DNA of 6,334 bases from JBHEKP01 sp041859375 (GTDB lineage Bacteria > Hydrogenedentota > Hydrogenedentia > Hydrogenedentales > CAITNO01). Below the pieces are notes generated by a model. The model was not told the origin of the DNA, did no database searches, and saw only the letters and a list, made by a program, of their open reading frames with translations. Made by a program: the position numbers and the translations under genes. The stretch is from contig JBHEKP010000367.1 of assembly GCA_041859375.1 (NCBI GenBank), positions 1 through 6,334 on the forward strand, in the 5' to 3' direction. Shown here in pieces: positions 1 to 6,334 of this stretch (the first letter of the stretch is position 1; each line of letters opens with the position of its first letter).

Positions 1-1216
1 TTATTCGCGGATGCTGGTGGTGCGCATGTACTGGGACGGGGAGGCGGATCCGTCGGTGGAGGCGCCGCTGGGCGACCTCTTCGCCATGGGCCACGGCAAG
101 GACCAGCCCTTCAATTCCCTCCCGGTGACGGTCTCCTCCGAGGGCCGCGCGCGCAACTGCTACTGGCCCATGCCCTTCCGCAAATCCGCGAAAATCACCG
201 TCACCAACGAGGGTAAAGGGAGGGTCAACGCCTTCTATTACTATGTGGACTGGCAGAAACACGGAAAACTTCCGGCGGACACGGCTTATTTCCACGCCCA
301 GTACCGCCAGGAGCACCCCGCGGTGTCCGGCATCAACTACCTGATTGCCGACATCGCGGGCCGGGGCCACTATGTGGGCACGGTGCTGAGCGTGCGCCAG
401 CACACGGCGAGCTGGTGGGGCGAGGGCGACGACTTCTGGTTTGTGGACGGAGAAAAGGAGCCCGGCCTGCGCGGCACCGGCTCCGAGGACTACTTCTGCG
501 ACGCGTGGGGGCTGCGGCAGATGGCCACGCCCTACTACGGCGCGCCGCTCATGGAGGGCTACGACGCCTTCGACCGCACCACGGTGTACCGCTGGCACAT
601 CACCGACCCGGTGCCCTTCAAAAAGTCGCTGCGCCTTGAAATCGAGCACAAGGGCGTGACCTTTGACGAGGCGGGCGCCATCAAATCCGGTTTTGAGGAG
701 CGCGCCGACGACTTTTCCTCGGTGGCCTTCTGGTACCAGCAGGAGCCGCACAAAACCTTCCCGCCGCTGGCCCCCGCGGAAAAGCGCGTCTACATGGACT
801 GGTCGGCGCTGGCGCAGGGCGAGTCCTTCCTGGCGTCGGCCAAAGCGTCCGACGGCCCTGTCTCCCTGCAGGAGGGCGGCGGCTGGAGCGGCAACGGCCA
901 GATGTTCTGGACGCCCGCCCAGCCCAACCAGTGGCTGGAGTTCACGGTGGATGTGCCCGAGGCGGGCGACTATCATCTGGTGCTGGTGCCGACCAAATCC
1001 TTCGACTACGGCATTTTCCAGGCGCAGTTTGACGGGAAAAACGCGGGGGTTCCGCTGGACCTGTACAGTTCCGGCATCACCAGCACGGAGGAGACCCTTG
1101 CCCTGGGCCGTGTGGAGGCGGGAAAGCACACGCTGCGCTTCCAGAACACGGGCAAAAACGCGGACAGCAAGGGGTGTTTCTTCGGGCTGGACGCGCTGCT
1201 GCTTGTGCGCCAATAA
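1..1216 (+). CDS. GH172 (DUF2961) family glycoside hydrolase, 5'-truncated by window edge
   Basis: This is the 3' part of a DUF2961/GH172 protein. The frame stays open to base 2 (Y-S-R before the first Met at 11), and the family's characteristic YWDGE...PSVEAPLGD..GHG block begins almost at once, so the true start lies left of the window and the Met at 11 is internal. Numbered from that Met, GEGD (137-140) and GTGSEDYF (155-162) supply Glu138 and Glu159. Their 21-residue spacing equals that of the nucleophile and acid/base pair (Glu270/Glu291, from memory) in the Bifidobacterium alpha-D-fructofuranosidase that founded GH172. Both catalytic Glu residues therefore appear present. A beta-rich tail (about 261-401, with WLEFTVDVPEAGDYHL) resembles a carbohydrate-binding jelly-roll. 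GH172 members act on fructofuranosides or arabinofuranosides; the substrate here cannot be told. Any signal peptide is outside the window. The gene ends in TAA, 30 bases before recF, on the same strand. Confidence 0.88.
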   Translation, partial: YSRMLVVRMYWDGEADPSVEAPLGDLFAMGHGKDQPFNSLPVTVSSEGRARNCYWPMPFRKSAKITVTNEGKGRVNAFYYYVDWQKHGKLPADTAYFHAQYRQEHPAVSGINYLIADIAGRGHYVGTVLSVRQHTASWWGEGDDFWFVDGEKEPGLRGTGSEDYFCDAWGLRQMATPYYGAPLMEGYDAFDRTTVYRWHITDPVPFKKSLRLEIEHKGVTFDEAGAIKSGFEERADDFSSVAFWYQQEPHKTFPPLAPAEKRVYMDWSALAQGESFLASAKASDGPVSLQEGGGWSGNGQMFWTPAQPNQWLEFTVDVPEAGDYHLVLVPTKSFDYGIFQAQFDGKNAGVPLDLYSSGITSTEETLALGRVEAGKHTLRFQNTGKNADSKGCFFGLDALLLVRQ

Positions 1217-1246
1217 CCCCGCGCATCCGGGGAACGGTGGTATCTC

Positions 1247-2314
1247 ATGCGGCTGGAACGGATGGCATGCCGGGACTTCAGGAGTCTTTCGGCGGTGGAA
1301 TGGTCACCCGCACCGGGAGTGAACATCATCTCCGGGGCGAACGCCCAGGGGAAGACCACCCTGCTTGAGGCGGTGCTTTTCGCCGCCACCACCAAGAGCC
1401 ACCGCACCTCCGCCGACGACGAGCTGTGCCGCCACGGCGCGGAGGGCTTTCATGTGCGCCTGGACGGCGCGCGCGCCGCGGGGCCGGTCACGCTGGAGGC
1501 GAACTGGTGGCGCGGCGCGAAGCGCTTCAAGGTGAACGGCGTGGCCCAGACCCGCCTGAGCGACCTGCTGGGCCGGATCAACGTGGTGTTCTTCTCGCCC
1601 GACGACATGGCGCTGGTGAAGGGCGCCGCCTCCGTGCGCCGCCGCTTTCTGGACATGGAACTGTCCCAGATCCAGCCCGCCTGCCTCAACGCGCTCCAGC
1701 AGTACCGGCAGGCGCTGCGCCAGCGCAACGAGCTGCTGCGCGCTGCGGCGCCGCAGTCCGATCTGGTCGAGGTGTGGGACGTCCAGCTCGACCGGCACGG
1801 GCGCGTGCTCATGGAGGCGCGCGCGGAATTCATCGGCGAGCTGTCCGCGCTGGCCGGGGAGATGTACCATGCCGTCGCGGGCGGCGAGCGGCTCTCCGTG
1901 GCCTACCAGCCCGATGTGCGCGACGGTGACATCACTTCGGCGCTGGCGCGCCACCGCGCCTCGGACCTGCGCCAGCGCATGACCACCCACGGGCCGCACC
2001 GGGATGATCTCGAAATACTCATTGACGGCAAGCCCGCCCGCGCCTTCGGCTCCCAGGGCCAGCAGAAGACCGCCGTGCTGGCGCTCCGCCTCGCCGAGGT
2101 GGGCCTCATGCGCCGCCGCACCGGCGAGCTTCCCGTGCTCATGCTGGACGAGGTGCTCGCGGAGCTCGACCCGGACCGGGCGCGCCGCCTCTTTGCCGCG
2201 CTGCCGGGGGGCGTGCAGGCCCTCGTCACCACCACCAGCGAAACGCCGCCCGCCGGGTGCGGCGCGGACGCGGCATGGTTCCGCATGCGGGGGGGAAGCC
2301 TTGGACAAGAATAA
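1247..2314 (+). CDS. recF: DNA replication/repair protein RecF
   Basis: RecF is a cytosolic SMC/ABC-type ATPase that binds gapped DNA and, with RecO and RecR, helps load RecA at single-strand gaps. The 355-residue product is close to the usual RecF length of about 360. The N-terminus starts with the typical MRLERMACRDFRSL. The Walker A loop GANAQGKT is at residues 30-37 (Lys36), and the FFSPDDMALVKG block typical of RecF is at about 115-126. THGPHRDDLEI lies near 247-257, the ABC signature region FGSQGQQKT is at 267-275, and Walker B PVLMLDE is at 296-302 with D-loop LAELD after it. All ATPase motifs look intact. The ATG at 1247 is preceded by a weak GGTGG ribosome-binding sequence (1236-1240). 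The stop lies 14 bases inside the next gene, implying translational coupling. No dnaA or dnaN lies just upstream; a sugar hydrolase occupies that place. Confidence 0.96.
   Translation: MRLERMACRDFRSLSAVEWSPAPGVNIISGANAQGKTTLLEAVLFAATTKSHRTSADDELCRHGAEGFHVRLDGARAAGPVTLEANWWRGAKRFKVNGVAQTRLSDLLGRINVVFFSPDDMALVKGAASVRRRFLDMELSQIQPACLNALQQYRQALRQRNELLRAAAPQSDLVEVWDVQLDRHGRVLMEARAEFIGELSALAGEMYHAVAGGERLSVAYQPDVRDGDITSALARHRASDLRQRMTTHGPHRDDLEILIDGKPARAFGSQGQQKTAVLALRLAEVGLMRRRTGELPVLMLDEVLAELDPDRARRLFAALPGGVQALVTTTSETPPAGCGADAAWFRMRGGSLGQE
2289..2303 (+). promoter_or_regulatory. Ribosome-binding site and TTG start of dciA inside recF
   Basis: Seven consecutive G followed by AAGCC and TTG form a plausible Shine-Dalgarno and start. 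The site lies within the last codons of recF, so ribosomes finishing recF could reinitiate here. It decides the dciA start because no ATG or GTG fits the N-terminal edge of the domain. Confidence 0.6.
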
Positions 2315-2669
2315 GCCCGTCAGCGTTGGCGACATCCTGAAAAAACTCATCACCACCACGCCGCTCGGCAAGGTCATGGAGCAGGCGCGGGTGTGGGAGC
2401 ACTGGCCGGAGATCGCGGGCGAGTCCCTCGCGCCCCACGGCCGCCCGGCGGGGGTGAAAGAGCGGCAGTTGCGCGTCGAGGTGGAGGACTCGGTCTGGAT
2501 GAGCCGCTTTTCCTACCAGAAATGGGACATCATCCGCCGCATCAACCGGCTGGCCGGGCACGAGCTTGTGTCGGACATTTTCTTCACGCTCATGGACGAA
2601 AACGCCGGGGACGCCCCCGGGCCCGGAACGCGCCGCCGCCGGAAAAAAGGCGGCGGCACCGGGGAATAG
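2301..2669 (+). CDS. dciA: DUF721 / DciA-like replicative helicase loader, TTG start
   Basis: This 122-residue protein matches the DUF721/DciA family, which interacts with the replicative helicase DnaB and supports its loading in the many bacteria that lack DnaC or DnaI. The family pattern is visible: an N-terminal helix VGDILKKLI (9-17), then VWEHWPEIAGESLAPHGRP (31-49), the strand QLRVEVEDSVWMSRF (56-70) and the helix with IIRRINRLAGHELVSDIFF (77-95). A basic, Gly-rich tail (TRRRRKKGGG) ends it. I choose TTG at 2301 because a run of seven G (2289-2295) sits five bases upstream as a Shine-Dalgarno sequence, and the next in-frame ATG (2376) would cut off the first part of the domain. The start overlaps the end of recF by 14 bases. 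A recF-DUF721 order is known from the dnaA-dnaN-recF-gyrB region of actinobacteria, which supports the call; gyrB does not follow here. Confidence 0.85.
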   Translation: MDKNKPVSVGDILKKLITTTPLGKVMEQARVWEHWPEIAGESLAPHGRPAGVKERQLRVEVEDSVWMSRFSYQKWDIIRRINRLAGHELVSDIFFTLMDENAGDAPGPGTRRRRKKGGGTGE

Positions 2670-2774
2670 ACCGCCTCACCGACGGTTAGCCCCGCGCGCC
2701 GGGACAGGTAAAAGAGGGATGCTTTGGGGGGTGGTTCGCGTTTTTGCGTGAGGTTGGTTTTTGCGGATTGAGCG
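2670..2774. other. Intergenic stretch between convergent genes, no gene seen
   Basis: The left part of the convergent gap, between the dciA stop and the repeat element, is less GC-rich than the coding DNA. It contains T-runs after short GC arms (CGCGTTTTTGCG at about 2737-2748 and GGTTTTTGCGG a little later). No long hairpin followed by a clean T-tract is evident on either strand, so I do not call a terminator. No convincing small ORF with a ribosome-binding site was found. Confidence 0.5.
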
Positions 2775-2779
2775 TTTCC

Positions 2780-2893
2780 GGACACGCTGAAGCGTGAACA
2801 ACATACCAGGAGCGGGGAGTCTTAAGTCCCCCTTGTGAAGGGGGATTTAGGGGGATGTTCATGACTTCGCCAATGGCCTTGGGACACGCTGAA
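2780..2893 (+). repeat. Direct repeat GGACACGCTGAA, two copies 102 bases apart
   Basis: The 12-mer GGACACGCTGAA occurs exactly at 2780-2791 and 2882-2893. Each copy begins a small hairpin. The first is CACGC-TGAA-GCGTG (2784-2798 region). The second is GGACACG...CATGTCC (2882-2901), which folds best in minus-strand RNA with a G-U pair. The copies lie at the two ends of the inverted-repeat element, so they may be part of its end structure. Confidence 0.65.
2821..2851 (+). repeat. Strong stem-loop at centre of the repeat element
   Basis: Arm 2821-2834 pairs with 2838-2851 around a GTG loop. There are 14 base pairs including a C5/G5 block. Two of them are G-U pairs in + strand RNA, which would be A-C mismatches in minus-strand RNA, so the fold favours transcripts coming from dciA. 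The sequence after the stem is G-rich, not U-rich, so it is not a classical intrinsic terminator. It could still block 3' exonucleases or slow polymerase. Confidence 0.6.
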
Positions 2894-2936
2894 ACATGTC
2901 CGGAAAGGGGGGCGGAATGCCGTCTCACCGTCCCGC

Positions 2937-5900
2937 CTAATCCACCGGGCCGGGCCGTGAAATGACGGGCGCGGTTTTGATGCGGGGCCGCACGGCGAGC
3001 CAGTCGATGCCCTGGAATTCGGGGTCGGGGATGGCGCGCACCTCCTCGTCGCCGAGGTAGGGGCACATGGCGTCCACCCAGAGGATGAGCCGCAGCAGAT
3101 CGTCCCCCTCCACTTTCACGCCGTGGTGTTTTCCTTCGGAGACCATGGCGATGAGCGGGCTTTTGTAGGACAGGCTGGTCATGGGCTTAGGCGTGGCGTA
3201 GGCCTTCGGGTCAAGCTGGCCGTAGGCCTCCACCATCATCACGCCCGCGATGCCGAAGCCGGGCTCCGGTTTTTCGGGCGGCGTGTAGGGCGCGCCCCAG
3301 CTCGGCCGGCCGATGAGGGTCATGTACGGCTCGGAGAAGACGGGCGGGCTGGGCCGCTCGGTCATGTCGAGGGTCTTTTGCCCCTCCCCGCCGCCCGTGT
3401 GGCAGCGCGCGCAGTGACGGTCGAGCACGGGCCGCACGTAGCGGTGCCAGCTCACCGTGTTGTCCGCCCAGGGGAGCGGCGTGATTTCGCTCGGGGCGCG
3501 GTTGAGCGCGGCGGGCTTCGACGCCGCGGCGGGGGTGCGGCTGTGCGACTCGTGGCAGCCGAGGCAGCCCCGGCTCTCGCCGGGCATCACGCCGGTGAAG
3601 CTGCGCATGGTCTGGAGCGCGCGCTGGTTTTCGTCGAGGAGCTGGAAATGCAGCGCCTGCCCCGGCGGCGCGTAAAAGGCCACGGAACCGTCGGCCTCCA
3701 CGGGCACGGTGCCCAGGACGCGCTTCACACCCTCGGACTGCACGGCGGACACCACCGGCCCGGTGGAGATGTAGGGGCGCCTGTTCCAGTAGGTGTAGGT
3801 CTTCGCGTCAATCTGGAGCACCCGAAGGAATTTGACCTTGCCGCGCAGCTCTGGCGGCGCGTTCTGGCACACGTCGCCGCTGAAGATCACCCCCGGCTTG
3901 GGCGCGTCCCGCTCCGCCTTCTGCGGCCAGGCGACGCGGTCCGCCAGCACGGGCGGCACCGGGCGCGGGCGCACCGGCAGGGCGTGGAAGATGTTGCGCG
4001 CGCCCTCGTGGATCAGCTCGCGGTTGCCCTCCGTGTCCATCAGGTACAGCCGGAACCGGTCGTCCTTGCCGCCGCGCCGCGCCGACACCAGGAAGTCGCG
4101 CGGCCCCAGCGGGAAGGGGGAGTAGTAGGCGGAGTAATCGCCCGAGGCGTGGTAGGCCGGCGATTCCACGGGGTCCACGGGGCCGTTGCCGCATTCGGGC
4201 CATTCCACGTCGGCGGTCACCTTGGTGAGGCCCTTGGGGAAGTTGAGCCCCCGGTCGGGGTCGATGATGCCCACGGACCCGGCGAACCAGTTGTGGTGGG
4301 CGCTGCCGGTGAACATGACGCGCCGCGTGCCGGGGATGTTCCGCGCGTCCTTCATCACGTCGGGCCACACGCTCTGGTTGCCCCAGAGCGTCACCACCTG
4401 CGTGCCGTCGGGATTGGTGGTCCAGAGCTTCTGCGCGCGCCAGAGCGGCTTGTCCGTGTACTCCCAGCGGGTGTAGACCACGCGCCCGTCGTCCATCACC
4501 GAGGGCAGGTAGTCCGGCTCGTTGCTGTACGAGACGAGGTACACGTTTTTGCCGTCGCCGTCGGCCCGCGCGAGCTGGAAGGAGTTCGTCGGCGGCATGC
4601 AGCGCACATAGTTGTGGCCCCGCGTGGTGGCGAACATGATGTGCCCGTCGGGCAGCCACACCGGGTCCACATCGTCGTAGGGGCCGTCGGTGAGCTGGCG
4701 CAGCCCCGTGCCGTCCAGGTTGATTTCGTAAAGGTGGAAGCTCTTCTCGTTGTGCGGCTTGAAGCAGAACAGCACCCGCTTCGCGTCAAAGGAGAGGTCG
4801 GGCCGCCAGAAGGAGCCGTGCAGCGGCGGCTGCGGCATGAGCTGGACCGGCTCGCCGCCGGGGTGCAGCCCCCGCACCAGCAGCAGCCGCGCGCCGGGCA
4901 CCGCCATGTAGCCCAGGCGGTGCCGGGTCTCGTGCTGCCATTCCGAGCCCGCCGGGTAGGGCATGTCCACCAGCAGCACCTGGTCAAAGTCCACCACGGG
5001 GTTGGCGAGCATGATTTCCCGCTTCGTCTCGCGCACCTCGAAGTACAGCCCCCGGTCGGGGTCGTCCAGCCGGGCCGCCCGCGCCTCCAGCGCGTCCAGC
5101 CGCGCCAGCGCCCGCGAAAAGTCGCCGCCGATGCGCGCCGCCAGCTCCCGGGCCCAGCGGATCTCGTCGCGGATGCGCGCGGGCGCGGGCCTGCCGTCCG
5201 CCTGGTGCAGCCAGTCCCGCCGCAGCGCCTCCCGCGCCGCCTCCGGGTCCAGGGCCCGCGTCTCCGGCGTTTCCGGCCGCACATAGGGCGCCACGGGCTC
5301 GCTCACGCGGGGCCGGTGGCGCACCCGGCCGCCGACCTCCAGCATCAGGTCGATCCATGCGGACGCGTATGCGGGATCCTCGCCGTGCGCGGCGAGCGCG
5401 TCAAACCGCCCCTGCAGCCGGTCCGCCTCCGCCCACCAGCGCCTGTCATCTTCCGTCTGCGCGGCGGTTTGGTGTTCGGTCAGCGGCTTGTACTCCGTGA
5501 GCAGCGCGATCAGGCGCTCCGTTTGCGCGGGAACAGGATCGCCCCCCCTCGCGGTGAGATAGTCGAGCGGCGGCGTGCCGCCCGCGCATTCCATGAACCG
5601 CCCGTACGCGTCGGGAAAACGCGCCCGGATGCGGCCCAGAACCGCCTCGGCCAAATCGTCGTCCACGCCGCCCCGCCGGCCCGCGATCCGGCTGCGCGTC
5701 TGGGCCATGGTCTCCGCGAAGGTCGGCGCCTCCGCATAGGCGTCCGATGCGGCCTCGGTGAGTTCGCGCGACGCCTTTTCCAGCTCCGCCAGCCCCGCCC
5801 TGAACAGGCCCTCCAGCTCGTCCCGCGAAAGGGCGCGGGTGAAAATGCGGACCTCGTCCAGCCCGCCCTGGAAATGCTCCGCCGTGCCGCCCATCGATCC

Positions 5901-6334
5901 GATGAAAAGGGGCGCGTCCGGGCACAGCCGTATCGTTCCGGGCCGCTCCATCGCGCCGATCTCCGCCCCGTCAAACCACACCCGCATGGACTGGCCGTCA
6001 AAGGACGCCGCGCAGAAATGCCACACCCCGTCCAGCGCCTGCTCCGGCGCGATCCGCCCGTCGCATTCCGCATAGCCGTTCACGTCCAGGCCGAGGGACA
6101 GGATCGTCCCGTTTTCCTGGAAGGAGAAGAGCACCCGGCTGTCGCATTCCTGCCGCAGGATCTCGCGGTAGCCGCCCAGCTCCGAAGGGCGCACCCACGC
6201 GCACAGCGTGACGGCGGGCAGTTCCGCCGCCCGGAACCCGGCGGTGCGCAGCCCGTGCGCGCCCCGCAGCGCCAGCGCGCCCCCCGCCACCCCGCGCCGC
6301 CGCGCAGGCGGCTGCTCCGCCGTGGCCGTCCAGC
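2937..6334 (-). CDS. LamG / beta-propeller / hydrazine-synthase-alpha-like diheme cytochrome protein, 5'-truncated by window edge
   Basis: The frame is open through the right edge, and the GTG at 6288-6290 is probably internal, so the N-terminus and any signal peptide are missing. Residues below count from that GTG (1117 to the TAG stop). A LamG/concanavalin-like domain covers about 1-165 (TLCAWVRP, FHQ-like HFQGGLDEVRIFTRALS at 139-155). A charged, mostly helical segment of unknown role spans about 165-430. A TolB-like beta-propeller region covers about 430-785 (DGTGLRQLTDGPYDDVDPVW, then LPDGHIMFATTRG). A middle domain resembling the hydrazine synthase alpha subunit is at about 799-905, followed by haem motif CLGCH (909-913). 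A second motif, CARCH (960-964), lies in the C-terminal cytochrome part, which ends with LILWVDAMCPYLGDEEVR. The protein is therefore probably an exported diheme redox protein. Such homologues are common in planctomycetes and related phyla that do not perform anammox, so its reaction is unknown. It converges on dciA across the repeat gap. Confidence 0.85.
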   Translation of the reverse strand, partial: WTATAEQPPARRRGVAGGALALRGAHGLRTAGFRAAELPAVTLCAWVRPSELGGYREILRQECDSRVLFSFQENGTILSLGLDVNGYAECDGRIAPEQALDGVWHFCAASFDGQSMRVWFDGAEIGAMERPGTIRLCPDAPLFIGSMGGTAEHFQGGLDEVRIFTRALSRDELEGLFRAGLAELEKASRELTEAASDAYAEAPTFAETMAQTRSRIAGRRGGVDDDLAEAVLGRIRARFPDAYGRFMECAGGTPPLDYLTARGGDPVPAQTERLIALLTEYKPLTEHQTAAQTEDDRRWWAEADRLQGRFDALAAHGEDPAYASAWIDLMLEVGGRVRHRPRVSEPVAPYVRPETPETRALDPEAAREALRRDWLHQADGRPAPARIRDEIRWARELAARIGGDFSRALARLDALEARAARLDDPDRGLYFEVRETKREIMLANPVVDFDQVLLVDMPYPAGSEWQHETRHRLGYMAVPGARLLLVRGLHPGGEPVQLMPQPPLHGSFWRPDLSFDAKRVLFCFKPHNEKSFHLYEINLDGTGLRQLTDGPYDDVDPVWLPDGHIMFATTRGHNYVRCMPPTNSFQLARADGDGKNVYLVSYSNEPDYLPSVMDDGRVVYTRWEYTDKPLWRAQKLWTTNPDGTQVVTLWGNQSVWPDVMKDARNIPGTRRVMFTGSAHHNWFAGSVGIIDPDRGLNFPKGLTKVTADVEWPECGNGPVDPVESPAYHASGDYSAYYSPFPLGPRDFLVSARRGGKDDRFRLYLMDTEGNRELIHEGARNIFHALPVRPRPVPPVLADRVAWPQKAERDAPKPGVIFSGDVCQNAPPELRGKVKFLRVLQIDAKTYTYWNRRPYISTGPVVSAVQSEGVKRVLGTVPVEADGSVAFYAPPGQALHFQLLDENQRALQTMRSFTGVMPGESRGCLGCHESHSRTPAAASKPAALNRAPSEITPLPWADNTVSWHRYVRPVLDRHCARCHTGGGEGQKTLDMTERPSPPVFSEPYMTLIGRPSWGAPYTPPEKPEPGFGIAGVMMVEAYGQLDPKAYATPKPMTSLSYKSPLIAMVSEGKHHGVKVEGDDLLRLILWVDAMCPYLGDEEVRAIPDPEFQGIDWLAVRPRIKTAPVISRPGPVD

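Larger units (their letters stand above)
2775..2906. repeat. 132-base MITE/REP-like element with 10-base terminal inverted repeats
   Basis: The left end TTTCCGGACA (2775-2784) is the exact reverse complement of the right end TGTCCGGAAA (2897-2906). A second inner inverted pair, CGTGAACA (2793-2800) with TGTTCATG (2856-2863), pairs over eight bases with one G-U. The centre is a strong stem-loop (2821-2851). There is no transposase and no evident target-site duplication at the edges. The central C5/G5 motif resembles short dispersed repeats that recur in several environmental bacterial genomes, but copy number cannot be judged from one window. Read on the minus strand it yields a spurious peptide with NIPLNPPSQGG, a type of string that appears in mispredicted hypothetical proteins. 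Confidence 0.6.

Noticed and set aside
11..13. ATG at 11 as the start of the GH172 gene
   Set aside because: The frame is open upstream to the window edge, and the conserved family core starts only a few residues later, so the N-terminal third of the domain must lie outside the window.
1304..2377. A 357-codon open frame antisense to recF
   Set aside because: It mirrors recF across its length, is rich in His, Ala, Gly and Arg as expected from reading high-GC codons backwards, and matches no family. RecF on the + strand has all its motifs.
2730..2765. Intrinsic terminator for dciA at the T-runs
   Set aside because: The T-runs follow only 3-4 base arms; no stable hairpin sits directly before them on the + strand.
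2780..2901. A minimal CRISPR array
   Set aside because: There are only two 12-base copies 102 bases apart, with no regular spacers and no cas genes.
2686..3066. A 126-codon minus-strand frame crossing the repeat element
   Set aside because: It runs through the repeat and then out of frame into the 3' end of the haem protein gene. Its recognisable part (NIPLNPPSQGG) is repeat-derived translation, not a protein domain.
2937..4000. Evidence for an anammox organism
   Set aside because: HzsA-like domains are widespread in non-anammox bacteria. The Tyr ligand appears absent, the protein is fused to LamG, and no other hydrazine synthase gene is nearby.
3808..5358. Several long alternative frames within the haem protein gene on both strands
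   Set aside because: They have extreme Arg/Ala/Gly composition and no motifs, whereas the frame chosen carries LamG, propeller and CXXCH motifs continuously.

Overview
The window is GC-rich bacterial DNA (roughly two-thirds G+C by eye). It holds four protein-coding genes and one repeat-bearing intergenic gap. The gene mix suggests a member of the Planctomycetota/Verrucomicrobiota/Lentisphaerota or Hydrogenedentota sphere: a DUF2961/GH172 sugar hydrolase, a large LamG-plus-diheme protein with a hydrazine-synthase-alpha-like core, and a recF-dciA pair. This placement is an inference from gene content; no rRNA or other phylogenetic marker is present.

Layout. Bases 1-1216 (+) carry the 3' part of a GH172 (DUF2961) gene whose start lies left of the window. 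After a 30-base gap comes recF (1247-2314, +), the ATP-dependent DNA-gap repair protein. It overlaps by 14 bases a short dciA-like gene (2301-2669, +, TTG start) for the DnaB helicase loader. Both DNA-metabolism genes are intact, and the three + strand genes are spaced closely enough to share a transcript. Bases 2670-2936 are non-coding. They hold a 132-base element bounded by 10-base inverted repeats, with a strong central stem-loop and an internal direct repeat. Bases 2937-6334 (-) carry one very large gene, open through the right edge, that converges on the repeat gap. It encodes a LamG domain, a helical linker, a TolB-like beta-propeller, and a hydrazine-synthase-alpha-like middle domain ending in a C-terminal cytochrome region with two CXXCH haem sites.

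Functionally there are two unrelated themes. RecF and DciA belong to replication and repair. The GH172 enzyme and the LamG/haem protein look like parts of the large secreted carbohydrate and redox repertoire of these phyla. I see no tRNA, rRNA, CRISPR array, transposase or phage gene. The best candidates for something undescribed are the inverted-repeat element and the architecture of the giant haem protein. Nothing here amounts to a clear new multi-gene system.
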